Source: an uncultured Lachnospiraceae bacterium
GTDB taxonomy: Bacteria; Bacillota; Clostridia; Lachnospirales; Lachnospiraceae
Assembly: GCA_910577015.1 (NCBI GenBank)
Contig: CAJTKU010000005.1
Location: 118,536-182,535 of the forward strand
DNA: 64,000 nucleotides
Direction of reading: 5' to 3'
In this document: positions 1 to 7,224 of the stretch, piece after piece
Numbering within the stretch: position 1 is the stretch's first letter
Layout of the letters: each line of letters opens with the position of its first letter
Position numbers and translations under genes: made by a program
Notes under the pieces: model-generated
What the model saw: the letters and a program-made list of their open reading frames with translations, nothing else
Database searches by the model: none
Told to the model about the DNA's origin: nothing

Positions 1-194
1 ACCTTCCCCGTATTTCCGTCGATAAAGGCATGGACGCATGCCCTTTTATAATCCGCATTATTCCATTTTTTGACAAATCCTTCCGCCGAAGGCTGCGGAC
101 AGCCGACGCTGTGTATCATCAGTCCCCTGACTGCAATCTTTTTCCCGGCTTTGTAGCAGGGATTATTCGTTAATATACTTTTTACAATTTCCAT
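1..194 (-). CDS. N-acetylmuramoyl-L-alanine amidase (endolysin type), N-terminal part
   Basis: Only the first 64 codons are in the window; the gene runs off the left edge. The translation begins MEIVKSILTNNPCYKAGKK and continues into GLMIHSVGCPQPS, which is how phage and prophage PGRP/Amidase_2 endolysins of gut Clostridia start. The His in MIHS is expected to be a zinc ligand; the rest of the catalytic site is outside the window. Such enzymes cut the amide bond between muramic acid and L-alanine in peptidoglycan. The start has a GGAGG ribosome site 6 nt upstream. It is the third gene of an operon with the lectin-like and cyclase-like genes, 24 nt after the former. There is no signal peptide, so export would need a holin or cell lysis. 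Confidence 0.75.
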   Translation of the reverse strand, partial: MEIVKSILTNNPCYKAGKKIAVRGLMIHSVGCPQPSAEGFVKKWNNADYKRACVHAFIDGNTGK

Positions 195-218
195 ACTTAC
201 CTCCATTCCGCGCAAAAC

Positions 219-752
219 TTAGCGCTTTTCGGCGAAAGGTCCATTGACATGAGCCATAGAAGCGCTTTTCACGCTGCCAAGCGCATTAAGCAAATCCTTT
301 ACATTTGGCAGTTCACAGGTATAAATGCCGATACCGCTTAAGACATTCGTACCGCCTGCCCATACAACATCTGCACAGAGGGCACAGATACACTCGCCTT
401 CCCCTGCCACAAGTTCTTTACTGTCTCCCGAACTGACATTGCCTGCAATCAGGTTGCCGTTCTGGTCATAAAAAGCAATTGCCGTCAGCACTTTATTGCC
501 GGAAAACCGATTTGCGGTAACACGGACTTTTTTAATATACTGCCCTTCCTTTAATAAGCCCGACTTATATCCGCCACCGTTTCCCCCATGTTTTTCCAAT
601 TTTACGTCTCCGCATTCAAACTGAACTGCATCCAGCGCCGCGCCTGTCCAGATATTGATTTTGGAAGGCAGCATTCCTTCCTTATATTTTGCTTTATCAT
701 CCGATTTTTTTGCGCCTAATACCTGCGTTGAAGTATAATCCGCTAATTTCAT
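219..752 (-). CDS. Jacalin-like (beta-prism) lectin domain protein
   Basis: A 177-residue protein with no signal peptide or membrane segment. From about residue 33 to 148 it follows the jacalin pattern: a DAVQFECG strand, the Gly-rich loop KHGGNGGG, a leucine plus EGQYI strand (the family usually has GEYI), LTAIAFYDQNG (usually LTF.T..G), and a closing VLSGIGIYT strand (usually LdaIGvy). Jacalin folds bind glycans and are used by secreted toxins, phage fibres and adhesins. It lies 22 nt after the cyclase-like gene and 24 nt before the amidase, so the three are surely co-transcribed. A role in glycan or receptor binding for its neighbour is inference. The match is by eye; a different beta-sandwich fold is possible. 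Confidence 0.55.
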   Translation of the reverse strand: MKLADYTSTQVLGAKKSDDKAKYKEGMLPSKINIWTGAALDAVQFECGDVKLEKHGGNGGGYKSGLLKEGQYIKKVRVTANRFSGNKVLTAIAFYDQNGNLIAGNVSSGDSKELVAGEGECICALCADVVWAGGTNVLSGIGIYTCELPNVKDLLNALGSVKSASMAHVNGPFAEKR

Positions 753-774
753 GACTGTCCTCCTTTTCTAAAGA

Positions 775-1800
775 CTATTTTTTTCCTGTTATTTCCCGCA
801 TAAACTCCTCAAAACTCTTGTCCACTCTTGCTTTCAGGTAGTTTTCTCCTTCCGGCGTTAATTTCCACAAATCCTTGACCTTGATGCTGTTTGTTTCATA
901 ATAATTTACCAGTTCAGACGCTTCCCTGATTATGGACCAGCCGTTTTTGTCGAGTATCGCTACCGGAAGGCTGATTCTTGCCACTTTTTCCACAATTTTT
1001 TTCTTTTGCTCATTTGTATAGGTAAAGGCAATATAATTGTATTGCGGCCCGTGCTGAATCGGGTCATATTCGCCCGGTTCAAATTTTTTGATGCCGTTTC
1101 CCCGCAAACCGCGCTCTTTCTCTTTATCCGCCCATTTGTGGCTGTCGGTCATGAAATCATTTAACTTTGTCATAAATTCTGCTTCTTCCCACGAATCCGA
1201 GGGCACCGGATGTCGCTGTCCGGTAAGGCAGACCAAATCATGAATATCATAATCCCCTGTGATAAACCACTTTGCATACTCCGTTTCCGCCCTGCGTTTT
1301 CCTGTAGCAGCGTCCACGGTAATGCTTGCAATAAAGGATTGCAAATCTTTTTCTACGGAAAGATAATTTCTGCTGTTTTTCTCATTTTTCTTGATTATAT
1401 AGGCATCATTTCTATTTGCTTCAAAATACCTGTTTCCTTCACTGGTCAGATATAAACCGCCGATGTTGAGGTTTTCCTTCTTTTCCACGGGAAGCGGCAC
1501 CAATCCGAAAATGCTTTCAAGATTAGCTATCCTCTTTATCTCCGTATCCGAAAAATCTTCCTTTAACCGTTCAAGCTTAATGCTTTTATCCAGAATAGCA
1601 TGCGGCTTTGCCCCCGCTCCTGCATTCAGCATCCTGATTGCATCCTCTCCTGCCTCACGAAAACTGACTATAATATTCAGCTTGTCAAAATTTGCCTTTC
1701 CCGGGACATTGATAACGGCTTTACTCAATGCCTCAAAATGTTTCTCCGTAACAAATTTTTGTTTTATCTCTTTTTCTGTGTTTTGTTTTTCAATGCACAT
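775..1800 (-). CDS. Edema-factor/CyaA/ExoY-like nucleotidyl cyclase fold protein
   Basis: A 341-residue protein that resembles the catalytic part of the anthrax edema factor family (class II cyclases that make cAMP or other cyclic nucleotides from NTPs). Arg48 (SFREAG), Lys65 (GAKPH) and Lys72 (DKS) have exactly the spacing of EF Arg329, Lys346 and Lys353. A GLVP segment at 99-102 follows, like GYVP in the family. GDYD at 182-185 gives the two metal-binding Asp (EF Asp491/Asp493). QHGPQYN at 249-255 matches the NHG...N motif (EF His577/Asn583), one residue shorter. EF His351 aligns with Leu70, although a His sits at 67. There is no signal peptide, calmodulin-binding helical domain or translocation domain. 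It is first in an operon with a lectin-like gene and an endolysin. Activity and target are unknown. Confidence 0.65.
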   Translation of the reverse strand: MCIEKQNTEKEIKQKFVTEKHFEALSKAVINVPGKANFDKLNIIVSFREAGEDAIRMLNAGAGAKPHAILDKSIKLERLKEDFSDTEIKRIANLESIFGLVPLPVEKKENLNIGGLYLTSEGNRYFEANRNDAYIIKKNEKNSRNYLSVEKDLQSFIASITVDAATGKRRAETEYAKWFITGDYDIHDLVCLTGQRHPVPSDSWEEAEFMTKLNDFMTDSHKWADKEKERGLRGNGIKKFEPGEYDPIQHGPQYNYIAFTYTNEQKKKIVEKVARISLPVAILDKNGWSIIREASELVNYYETNSIKVKDLWKLTPEGENYLKARVDKSFEEFMREITGKK

Positions 1801-1843
1801 ATATCCTCCTTCTTCTTACAACGTTTTCCGGTTACGTACTCAT

Positions 1844-2021
1844 AATACGATATTTTGTTAACTGCCCTGATACACTATGCCGGCTTTCCGGCCCGTTTTT
1901 TTGCATAACAAAAACAGCGCCCGGGGATTTCCCTCCGAAATGCGCTGTTTTTAATAAATATTTTTATTAACCAGTAAAAAATTTATTGACAAATTCTGCA
2001 AAATATCGTATTTTGTTAACT
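1844..2021. repeat. Paired Xer/dif-like repeats next to the recombinase gene
   Basis: TATTTTGTTAACT occurs at 1851-1863 and again at 2009-2021 as a direct repeat. The 14-mer at 1844-1857 is also present in reverse complement at 1999-2012, and the right copy is itself a palindrome, CAAAATA-TCG-TATTTTG. The left copy with its flank (CATAAT, short spacer, TTTTGTTAACT) resembles a Xer dif site. The pair lies just downstream of the tyrosine recombinase and upstream of the cyclase operon, so it may be the site the recombinase acts on. Alternatively it is an operator pair for the cyclase operon. Confidence 0.4.
1910..1952. terminator. Rho-independent terminator, probably for the recombinase gene
   Basis: An 11-bp stem AAAAACAGCGC / GCGCTGTTTTT with an inner GGGGA...CCCT pairing. 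A and T runs on both sides make it potentially bidirectional. It separates the recombinase transcript from the cyclase operon, both read leftwards. A second small stem, GCCGG-CTTT-CCGGC followed by a T run, lies at 1879-1902. Confidence 0.75.
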
Positions 2022-2099
2022 TTTTTAAAAATTCTCCCGTTTACGGCAAAAAACAAACTCTTTATTCTGTTTCTGACATTCCCGCCTTTATACAACCTC

Positions 2100-2921
2100 T
2101 CACAATCCTAAACCGCTCAACCTCTGCCTTTTCTCCTGCACGGTGGTTGCAGTGTAAATCCTCGTTGTTTCAAGGCTGGAATGCCCCAGAATATCCGACA
2201 GTTCTGATAAATTCCCATACCGATTCATATAGGTTATGGCAAACAGATGACGAAAACTTTGTGGATGCACTTTTTCTTTCGGTATCCCAATATGCTCCGC
2301 CATGCCGGTCAGCATTTTGTACACTCCGGTTCTGCTGATATGGCCTGTCGTATTTCCCCTAAAGATAACTCCGCTTTCAATCTTTGAGCGTTTACAGTAA
2401 CTTCTCAGTTCGCCTGCCAGCTCTTCCGACAAATAGACTTCCCGGATTTTTCCTTTATTTGTCACTGTAAACATCTCTTTATCTAAAATTTCCACAGTAA
2501 AAAATTTCAGTTCCCCAATTCTGATACCGGTTAACGCCAGTGTTTTCATAATGTAATAATACTTTTCCCTGCCGCTTTTCTTTGCATAGTCAAGTAACCT
2601 GTTGTATTCTTCCACACTGATGACATTTTCAACGCTCTTACGTCTCTGTATCTTTTTTGTCTTTATAACGCATTCTTCCAATCCGGAATATTTTAAATAA
2701 CTGTTTACTGCCACAATATACAGGTTCAACGTGGAAACCGCAATATTCTTTTTGGCCAGATGTTCCTTATAAACTATCATAATCTTTTTTGTTATTGCTT
2801 TATCCCCTAAAAATATCAGTAGTTCCCGGGCCTGCCTTATGTATATTTCCCTGGTTCCTCTTGACAGTTCCCTTTGGAAAAGATATTCTTCATAACTCTT
2901 TATATCTTTTGTTTTCTTCAT
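2100..2921 (-). CDS. Tyrosine recombinase/integrase
   Basis: A 273-residue site-specific recombinase of the XerC/D-lambda integrase type. An N-terminal SAM-like DNA-binding domain (about 5-85) precedes the catalytic domain (100-265). All catalytic residues are visible: Arg134 in TGIRIGEL, Lys156 in TNKGK, His219 and Arg224 in HPQSFRH, His247 in LGHSS, and the nucleophile Tyr256 in TRIYT. The length is that of small Xer-like recombinases rather than of large phage integrases with an arm-binding domain. A pair of dif-like repeats lies 79-256 nt downstream of its stop. The gene probably mobilised, or still controls, the neighbouring cyclase-lectin-amidase island, but no att pair bounding a full element can be shown here. 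Confidence 0.9.
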   Translation of the reverse strand: MKKTKDIKSYEEYLFQRELSRGTREIYIRQARELLIFLGDKAITKKIMIVYKEHLAKKNIAVSTLNLYIVAVNSYLKYSGLEECVIKTKKIQRRKSVENVISVEEYNRLLDYAKKSGREKYYYIMKTLALTGIRIGELKFFTVEILDKEMFTVTNKGKIREVYLSEELAGELRSYCKRSKIESGVIFRGNTTGHISRTGVYKMLTGMAEHIGIPKEKVHPQSFRHLFAITYMNRYGNLSELSDILGHSSLETTRIYTATTVQEKRQRLSGLGL

Positions 2922-3088
2922 GCTGCTACTCCTTCTTATCCATGACCTATGGTCAGTCCCCTAATTAGAAAGAGCCGCTTTTGTCGTAACGGGAGATATC
3001 CGGATTTCATTCCTCCTTTCACCCTTTTAAGTTCAGTATACCTTACTTACCCTTAATACGCAATATTGCGGAAACACCAATAAAACAG

Positions 3089-3117
3089 TTACCACACGGA
3101 TAAAGATGTGTTATACT
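3089..3117 (+). promoter_or_regulatory. Promoter of the methyltransferase gene
   Basis: A -35 TTACCA and a -10 TATACT are separated by 17 nt. The start codon chosen for the methyltransferase lies 26 nt after the -10, leaving a leader of about 20 nt. The 140 nt to the left hold no gene; they contain only a small inverted repeat (GACC-TAT-GGTC at about 2945) and the recombinase ribosome site. Confidence 0.6.
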
Positions 3118-3143
3118 TAAAAAAATGCAGATTGGAGAAAACT

Positions 3144-3911
3144 ATGCAGGAAATACAAAAATTTTATCATGCAGAATGTAACGAAAGCGAGAGACTGCAA
3201 TCTCAATCGGGACAGATTGAATATATTACAACTATGAAATATTTAGAAATGTATTGTCAAAGGGATATGGATGTCCTTGACGCATGTGCAGGAGGGGGCA
3301 TTTACGCATTTCCGCTGGCAGACGCAGGATGCCAGGTAACAGCAGGCGATTTGATTGATGTCAATGTAGAGCATATTAAATCAGAAGATTTAAAAAATCC
3401 AAAATTAAAGCACATTTACCAGGGAAGTGTTCTGGACCTTTCCTGTTTTGAGGATAAAAGTTTTGACGTTGTATTAAACTTAGGTTCCTATTATCATTTG
3501 TGCGATGAGACTGACCGTCAAAAATCTTTGGCTGAAACACTGAGGGTATTAAAAAACGGCGGTATTTATGTCATTGCATATATCAACCGCTGTGCAAATT
3601 ATATGGCGCATTTTAGGGAGTTCCAGAGTAATTATTCTTTTCTGGTAAACTATATGCACAACGGTTTCATAGAAGGAAGTTCCTTATTTTATTCCACAAC
3701 TCCCGAGATGATAGAAGCCGATTTACAAAATCAAAATCTTAAAATTCTTCATCATATTGCTACAGACGGACCTATTTTTATATACAGGGATATCGTGGAA
3801 AAAATGAGCACGTCGGATTTTGACGCTTTTATGGAATTGCATTTAGCCCATTGCGATAAAAAAAGTAATCTGGGCTATAGTGAACACGGTTTAATAATAG
3901 CACAAAAGTAA
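3144..3911 (+). CDS. Class I SAM-dependent methyltransferase
   Basis: A 255-residue protein from the ATG at 3144, chosen over an in-frame ATG at 3108 because GGAGA lies 7 nt upstream of it and the other falls inside the promoter. It has a Rossmann methyltransferase fold: motif I VLDACAGGGIYAFPLA, an acidic strand end TAGDL, then SVLDLSCFEDKSFDVVLNLGSYYHL (motif IV region) and a RVLKNGGIYVIAYINR post-motif. It belongs to the broad methyltransferase type 11/25 group; the substrate (small molecule, antibiotic or protein) cannot be read from the sequence. It is followed on the same strand by three further genes, but the 70-nt gap and a new ribosome site do not prove an operon. Confidence 0.8.
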   Translation: MQEIQKFYHAECNESERLQSQSGQIEYITTMKYLEMYCQRDMDVLDACAGGGIYAFPLADAGCQVTAGDLIDVNVEHIKSEDLKNPKLKHIYQGSVLDLSCFEDKSFDVVLNLGSYYHLCDETDRQKSLAETLRVLKNGGIYVIAYINRCANYMAHFREFQSNYSFLVNYMHNGFIEGSSLFYSTTPEMIEADLQNQNLKILHHIATDGPIFIYRDIVEKMSTSDFDAFMELHLAHCDKKSNLGYSEHGLIIAQK

Positions 3912-3981
3912 GGAAAAAGCTTTCGATAACTGGATGAAACGAGATACTTTATTTGCTAAGAAAATTATGGAGGTAAATATT

Positions 3982-4425
3982 ATGAACGCAGACATGCTGT
4001 TAAACAACGTATTGGAGGAATTTTTGCTGGAATGTGTGGGAAACCGGCTGGAGGAGGTTTCCGAAGTTCCCCGGATGCTTGAAGATATTTCATATCTGGA
4101 AAATAAGGACTCAGACATAGCCCGGATTACAGAATGCGAAATATTGGATGTGGAAGATTATTCCATACAAGATTTCTCCGTCGAGGGAGACCGAATCAAA
4201 ATTTCCTATGAAATCAGTTATATTTTACAGGCCTTTGCCAATTCTGAATTTATTTGGAGAATACAGGGAACTGCCAACTGTATTTTCTCAATCCCCGGTG
4301 TGGAAGCATATGACTGGAGTATTTTTCAACGCATTGGCGGAAATGTTGAACAATTACTGGCTCATAAAGATTTACTGCATTTTGAAAACATAAGTTATAG
4401 TTTCATGGAATGTGATACCATTTAG
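3982..4425 (+). CDS. Hypothetical protein
   Basis: A 147-residue protein I do not recognise. The ATG at 3982 is preferred because GGAGGT lies 8 nt upstream; an in-frame ATG at 3934 has no such site. It is acidic, with no signal peptide or membrane segment. The N-terminus is a predicted amphipathic helix (MLLNNVLEEFLLECV), followed by alternating strands with SYEISYILQAFANSEFIWRIQGTANCIFSIPG in the middle. The next gene begins 10 nt downstream, so the two are translated from one message and may work together. Size and composition are like immunity or small cytosolic accessory proteins, which is a guess. Confidence 0.55.
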   Translation: MNADMLLNNVLEEFLLECVGNRLEEVSEVPRMLEDISYLENKDSDIARITECEILDVEDYSIQDFSVEGDRIKISYEISYILQAFANSEFIWRIQGTANCIFSIPGVEAYDWSIFQRIGGNVEQLLAHKDLLHFENISYSFMECDTI

Positions 4426-4434
4426 GGTGATAAT

Positions 4435-5133
4435 ATGGTGGCACAAAACAAAATTATAAATACTGCTGCAAAAAAAGTCCTGTCGCCGCAAGGCCTGTTC
4501 CGAAAAGGCGCCTCTCGAATCTGGCTGGACGATAACCGATACTTTATGATACAAGTAGAATTTCAGCCCAGCGGATATTCTTCCGGCACCTTTTTGAATG
4601 TTGGAATCAGTTTTTTGTGGGAGTTCAGCAATGGTTTAAATGATACTTTATCTTTTAATTATGGTTATCGGGAAAATGTGGATGGTAAAGACTTTGTTTC
4701 CTACAACGGTGATGACGATAAATTCATGGCGGAGGTAGAAAAGCTTGCTGAAGCTGCTATGCAGAGAGTGATGGAATACCGTCTTTTCCAGGATGTAGAT
4801 TATGCAAAAAAAATGCTGTTACAGAAAACTTCTTCAAGAAGATTCTGGGAGATTTATAACTATTCAATGCTATGCTTTATGAAAGGCGATTTTGAAGAAG
4901 GAAAAACCTATTTCATGCAATTTATGGACATATTAAAACATTCTTTTTATTCGGGAAACGTATATATTGCATGGTGTGAGGAGTTTTATAACCACTGTAT
5001 AAAAGAAATATGCCCTCAATTATCAGATAAAGAATCTGCCCGGTGCATGGTATTGGAAATGATACGCAGAAGGCGTAATTTTTTTAGCGAAAAACCTTCC
5101 TATAAAAAAATGAAAAAGGAGAACTTTCTTTGA
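4435..5133 (+). CDS. DUF4304-like protein
   Basis: A 232-residue cytosolic protein. The first about 100 residues resemble DUF4304-type domains: a short helix, then GLFRKGASRIWLDDN, a strand with VEFQPSGYSSGTFLNVGISFLW, and a GYRENVDG turn. Residues 115-200 look helical. No catalytic motif is visible. It starts 10 nt after the previous stop, and its own stop overlaps the TTG start of the lipoprotein gene (TTTGA), so the three genes are translationally linked. Family members often occur near polymorphic toxin loci, but the function is unknown. Confidence 0.5.
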   Translation: MVAQNKIINTAAKKVLSPQGLFRKGASRIWLDDNRYFMIQVEFQPSGYSSGTFLNVGISFLWEFSNGLNDTLSFNYGYRENVDGKDFVSYNGDDDKFMAEVEKLAEAAMQRVMEYRLFQDVDYAKKMLLQKTSSRRFWEIYNYSMLCFMKGDFEEGKTYFMQFMDILKHSFYSGNVYIAWCEEFYNHCIKEICPQLSDKESARCMVLEMIRRRRNFFSEKPSYKKMKKENFL

Positions 5134-7178
5134 AAAAACAATGGATGCTGATTGCCGCCCTTTTCCTGACCTCGCTCATTCTGTCCTCCTGCGGAAATGA
5201 GTCGGCACCGTCAAAACAGCTTCAATACGTCGAATTGAAAATGAAACTGGAGACACCTGTTCTGATTACAGAATACGGAGAATTGCTGGATTCCCATACC
5301 AACAGTAACGGAGAAACTTATTTCCTTTACTGCCTGACGCAGGAGGACGAGAGGACATTTACCGTTACCAGGCAAAATGCCAATGAAATTGACCAGAAAA
5401 TTGTCCCTCTGGCGTTTGACGAAACGGTACACTTTCTCTTTATATGTGCGGACGCATCCGGAAACATAATGCTTTCCGGCACAAATATCTCCTATGTATA
5501 TAAGAACGAGTCCTATGAACCTTGCCAGACCTTTCCATCCTGGCCGGTGGGCGGAATGATTGCCACCGATGACAACACTGTTATCTGTCAGGTTTATTCC
5601 GACTCTCCTTATTACATATTTGATTTGTCAACCGGGAAAAGTCAGGGAACCTTTTTGGATAAAGAATTTTTGTTTGAACAGGGTTTCAGTCAGCCTTTTC
5701 TGTATGGTCCTTACGGACAGGAAATGCTGATTACTGCCGCCGGACTTTACACACATGATAAAGATACATGGAATTTGCAGGTACCCGGCAATAAGACAAG
5801 TATGGCTAAAGCCGATTTTGCCGCTAAAGCGATAGAAAAAGGTGAAAATGAAACTTATATTGTCTACGATTCTGACTTTCGGTACACTTATGTGCTGCAA
5901 GAAGCAGACAGCGATGCCAGACAGATAACCTTGCGTGTGACGGCATGGCAGGACAGGGAAATATTGAGGACTGCCCTGACGGAATACCAGATTGCCCATC
6001 CGAATGTTACGATTGAATATTCCTTCCGCTGCAGCGATTTACCCAAGACAGAGCAGGAAGCAAATACCTTACTGCAAATAACCAATACCGAAATTGTTTC
6101 TTCACAGGCGGCAGACCTTTATGTCCTGGACTATCTTCCATGGCAGAAATATCAGGAAAGCGGGCTGTTGCTGGACATATCAGATGTTGTGGCGCCATTT
6201 GCGGAAGACGAAGACTACTTTGGAAATGTTCTGACTGCCTATGGGGCGGAGGACGGATTATATGCCGTACCTTGGTTTTTTGCAGCCAAATTTATTCTAT
6301 GCAAAGAGGATTTGGCTCCCTATGTTCAGAATATTCACGAGTTTGCTTCTTATCTGGAAAGCCACCCTGACGAGCCCGGACTGATTCCCCATTATTACCG
6401 TGATATGCCGGAAGTCTTTCTTTCCATGATGTATGAGTTTTATCAGGATGATTTGTATGAGGATGGAACTCTAACACCACAAAGCGTGGAAAGGTTTCTG
6501 ACCTCTGCTGAAATTATATATAACAGGGAACAGGAAAATACCGATGCCAGGATTTTGCGGCCGACTGAAAAAAATAATCTCTCTTTTTCCTACCTTCAAT
6601 ACTTTCCGTTCGGAACGGATGTATATCTTTTTTATGAAAAACAGGAAGGAAGCGTGCTGCTTCTGCCCACCACGGCCATGGGTATATCGGACTTGCTGAA
6701 AGTCAATTACCACCCGGATTATACCATGATTCCCGTAGAAGGCATCCGTTCCCGGCTTTTGTTTGGAATCCATTCCCGTACCATGGAAGAGGAGGCAGCC
6801 AAAGACCTGCTGCGTTATCTGCTTTCATACTATGCGGAAGCAGGCAGTACGGACAGAAGCATTGAAATGTTTGGTTTCCTGCCGGGACTTCCGATTTATA
6901 AACCCGCCATTACCACACATTTTGAGAAATATTATCTTACCAATGAAATAAAAGATAATAACCCACTTTATACTTACTCTGAAGAAGAAACCGAAAATCT
7001 GCTTGCCGAATTGGGAAATTTCCGGACGCCTGTCTATACTACGGAAGCCTTTGATGATGAAGCATTTTCTGTTTTTATAAGTGGAAGCACAGGTTTTTTG
7101 ACCGGTGAAAAACCATTGGAAGAAGCCGTTGACGAAATATATAACCGTCTGCTGCTGTTACAGCAGGAAAAGCAGTAA
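5130..7178 (+). CDS. Lipoprotein with extracellular solute-binding (family 1-like) domain
   Basis: A 682-residue lipoprotein. The signal peptide MKKQWMLIAALFLTSLILSSC ends in a lipobox with Cys21. The TTG start at 5130 is chosen because AAGGAG lies 8 nt upstream. Residues about 30-255 read like a beta-propeller or sensor region (FICADASGNIMLSGTN, DNTVICQVYSD). From about 265 to 670 it looks like an ABC solute-binding protein: LRVTAWQDREILRTALTEYQ, then DLYVLDYLPWQKYQESGLLLDI, and YAVPWFFAAKFILCKEDL. No permease or ATPase gene is nearby, so it may sense a ligand rather than feed a transporter. It follows two cytosolic genes with a coupled start. Confidence 0.75.
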   Translation: MKKQWMLIAALFLTSLILSSCGNESAPSKQLQYVELKMKLETPVLITEYGELLDSHTNSNGETYFLYCLTQEDERTFTVTRQNANEIDQKIVPLAFDETVHFLFICADASGNIMLSGTNISYVYKNESYEPCQTFPSWPVGGMIATDDNTVICQVYSDSPYYIFDLSTGKSQGTFLDKEFLFEQGFSQPFLYGPYGQEMLITAAGLYTHDKDTWNLQVPGNKTSMAKADFAAKAIEKGENETYIVYDSDFRYTYVLQEADSDARQITLRVTAWQDREILRTALTEYQIAHPNVTIEYSFRCSDLPKTEQEANTLLQITNTEIVSSQAADLYVLDYLPWQKYQESGLLLDISDVVAPFAEDEDYFGNVLTAYGAEDGLYAVPWFFAAKFILCKEDLAPYVQNIHEFASYLESHPDEPGLIPHYYRDMPEVFLSMMYEFYQDDLYEDGTLTPQSVERFLTSAEIIYNREQENTDARILRPTEKNNLSFSYLQYFPFGTDVYLFYEKQEGSVLLLPTTAMGISDLLKVNYHPDYTMIPVEGIRSRLLFGIHSRTMEEEAAKDLLRYLLSYYAEAGSTDRSIEMFGFLPGLPIYKPAITTHFEKYYLTNEIKDNNPLYTYSEEETENLLAELGNFRTPVYTTEAFDDEAFSVFISGSTGFLTGEKPLEEAVDEIYNRLLLLQQEKQ

Positions 7179-7184
7179 AAAAAG

Positions 7185-7224
7185 CAAAGAGGTTTTGGTT
7201 ATTAAAAAAACCAAAACCTCTTTG
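7185..7224. terminator. Bidirectional terminator between convergent genes
   Basis: A perfect 16-bp stem CAAAGAGGTTTTGGTT / AACCAAAACCTCTTTG with an 8-nt A/T loop and A/T runs outside. It ends the lipoprotein operon on the plus strand and the GH13 gene on the minus strand. The right arm encodes the last residues (AKRFWF) of the GH13 protein. Confidence 0.85.
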
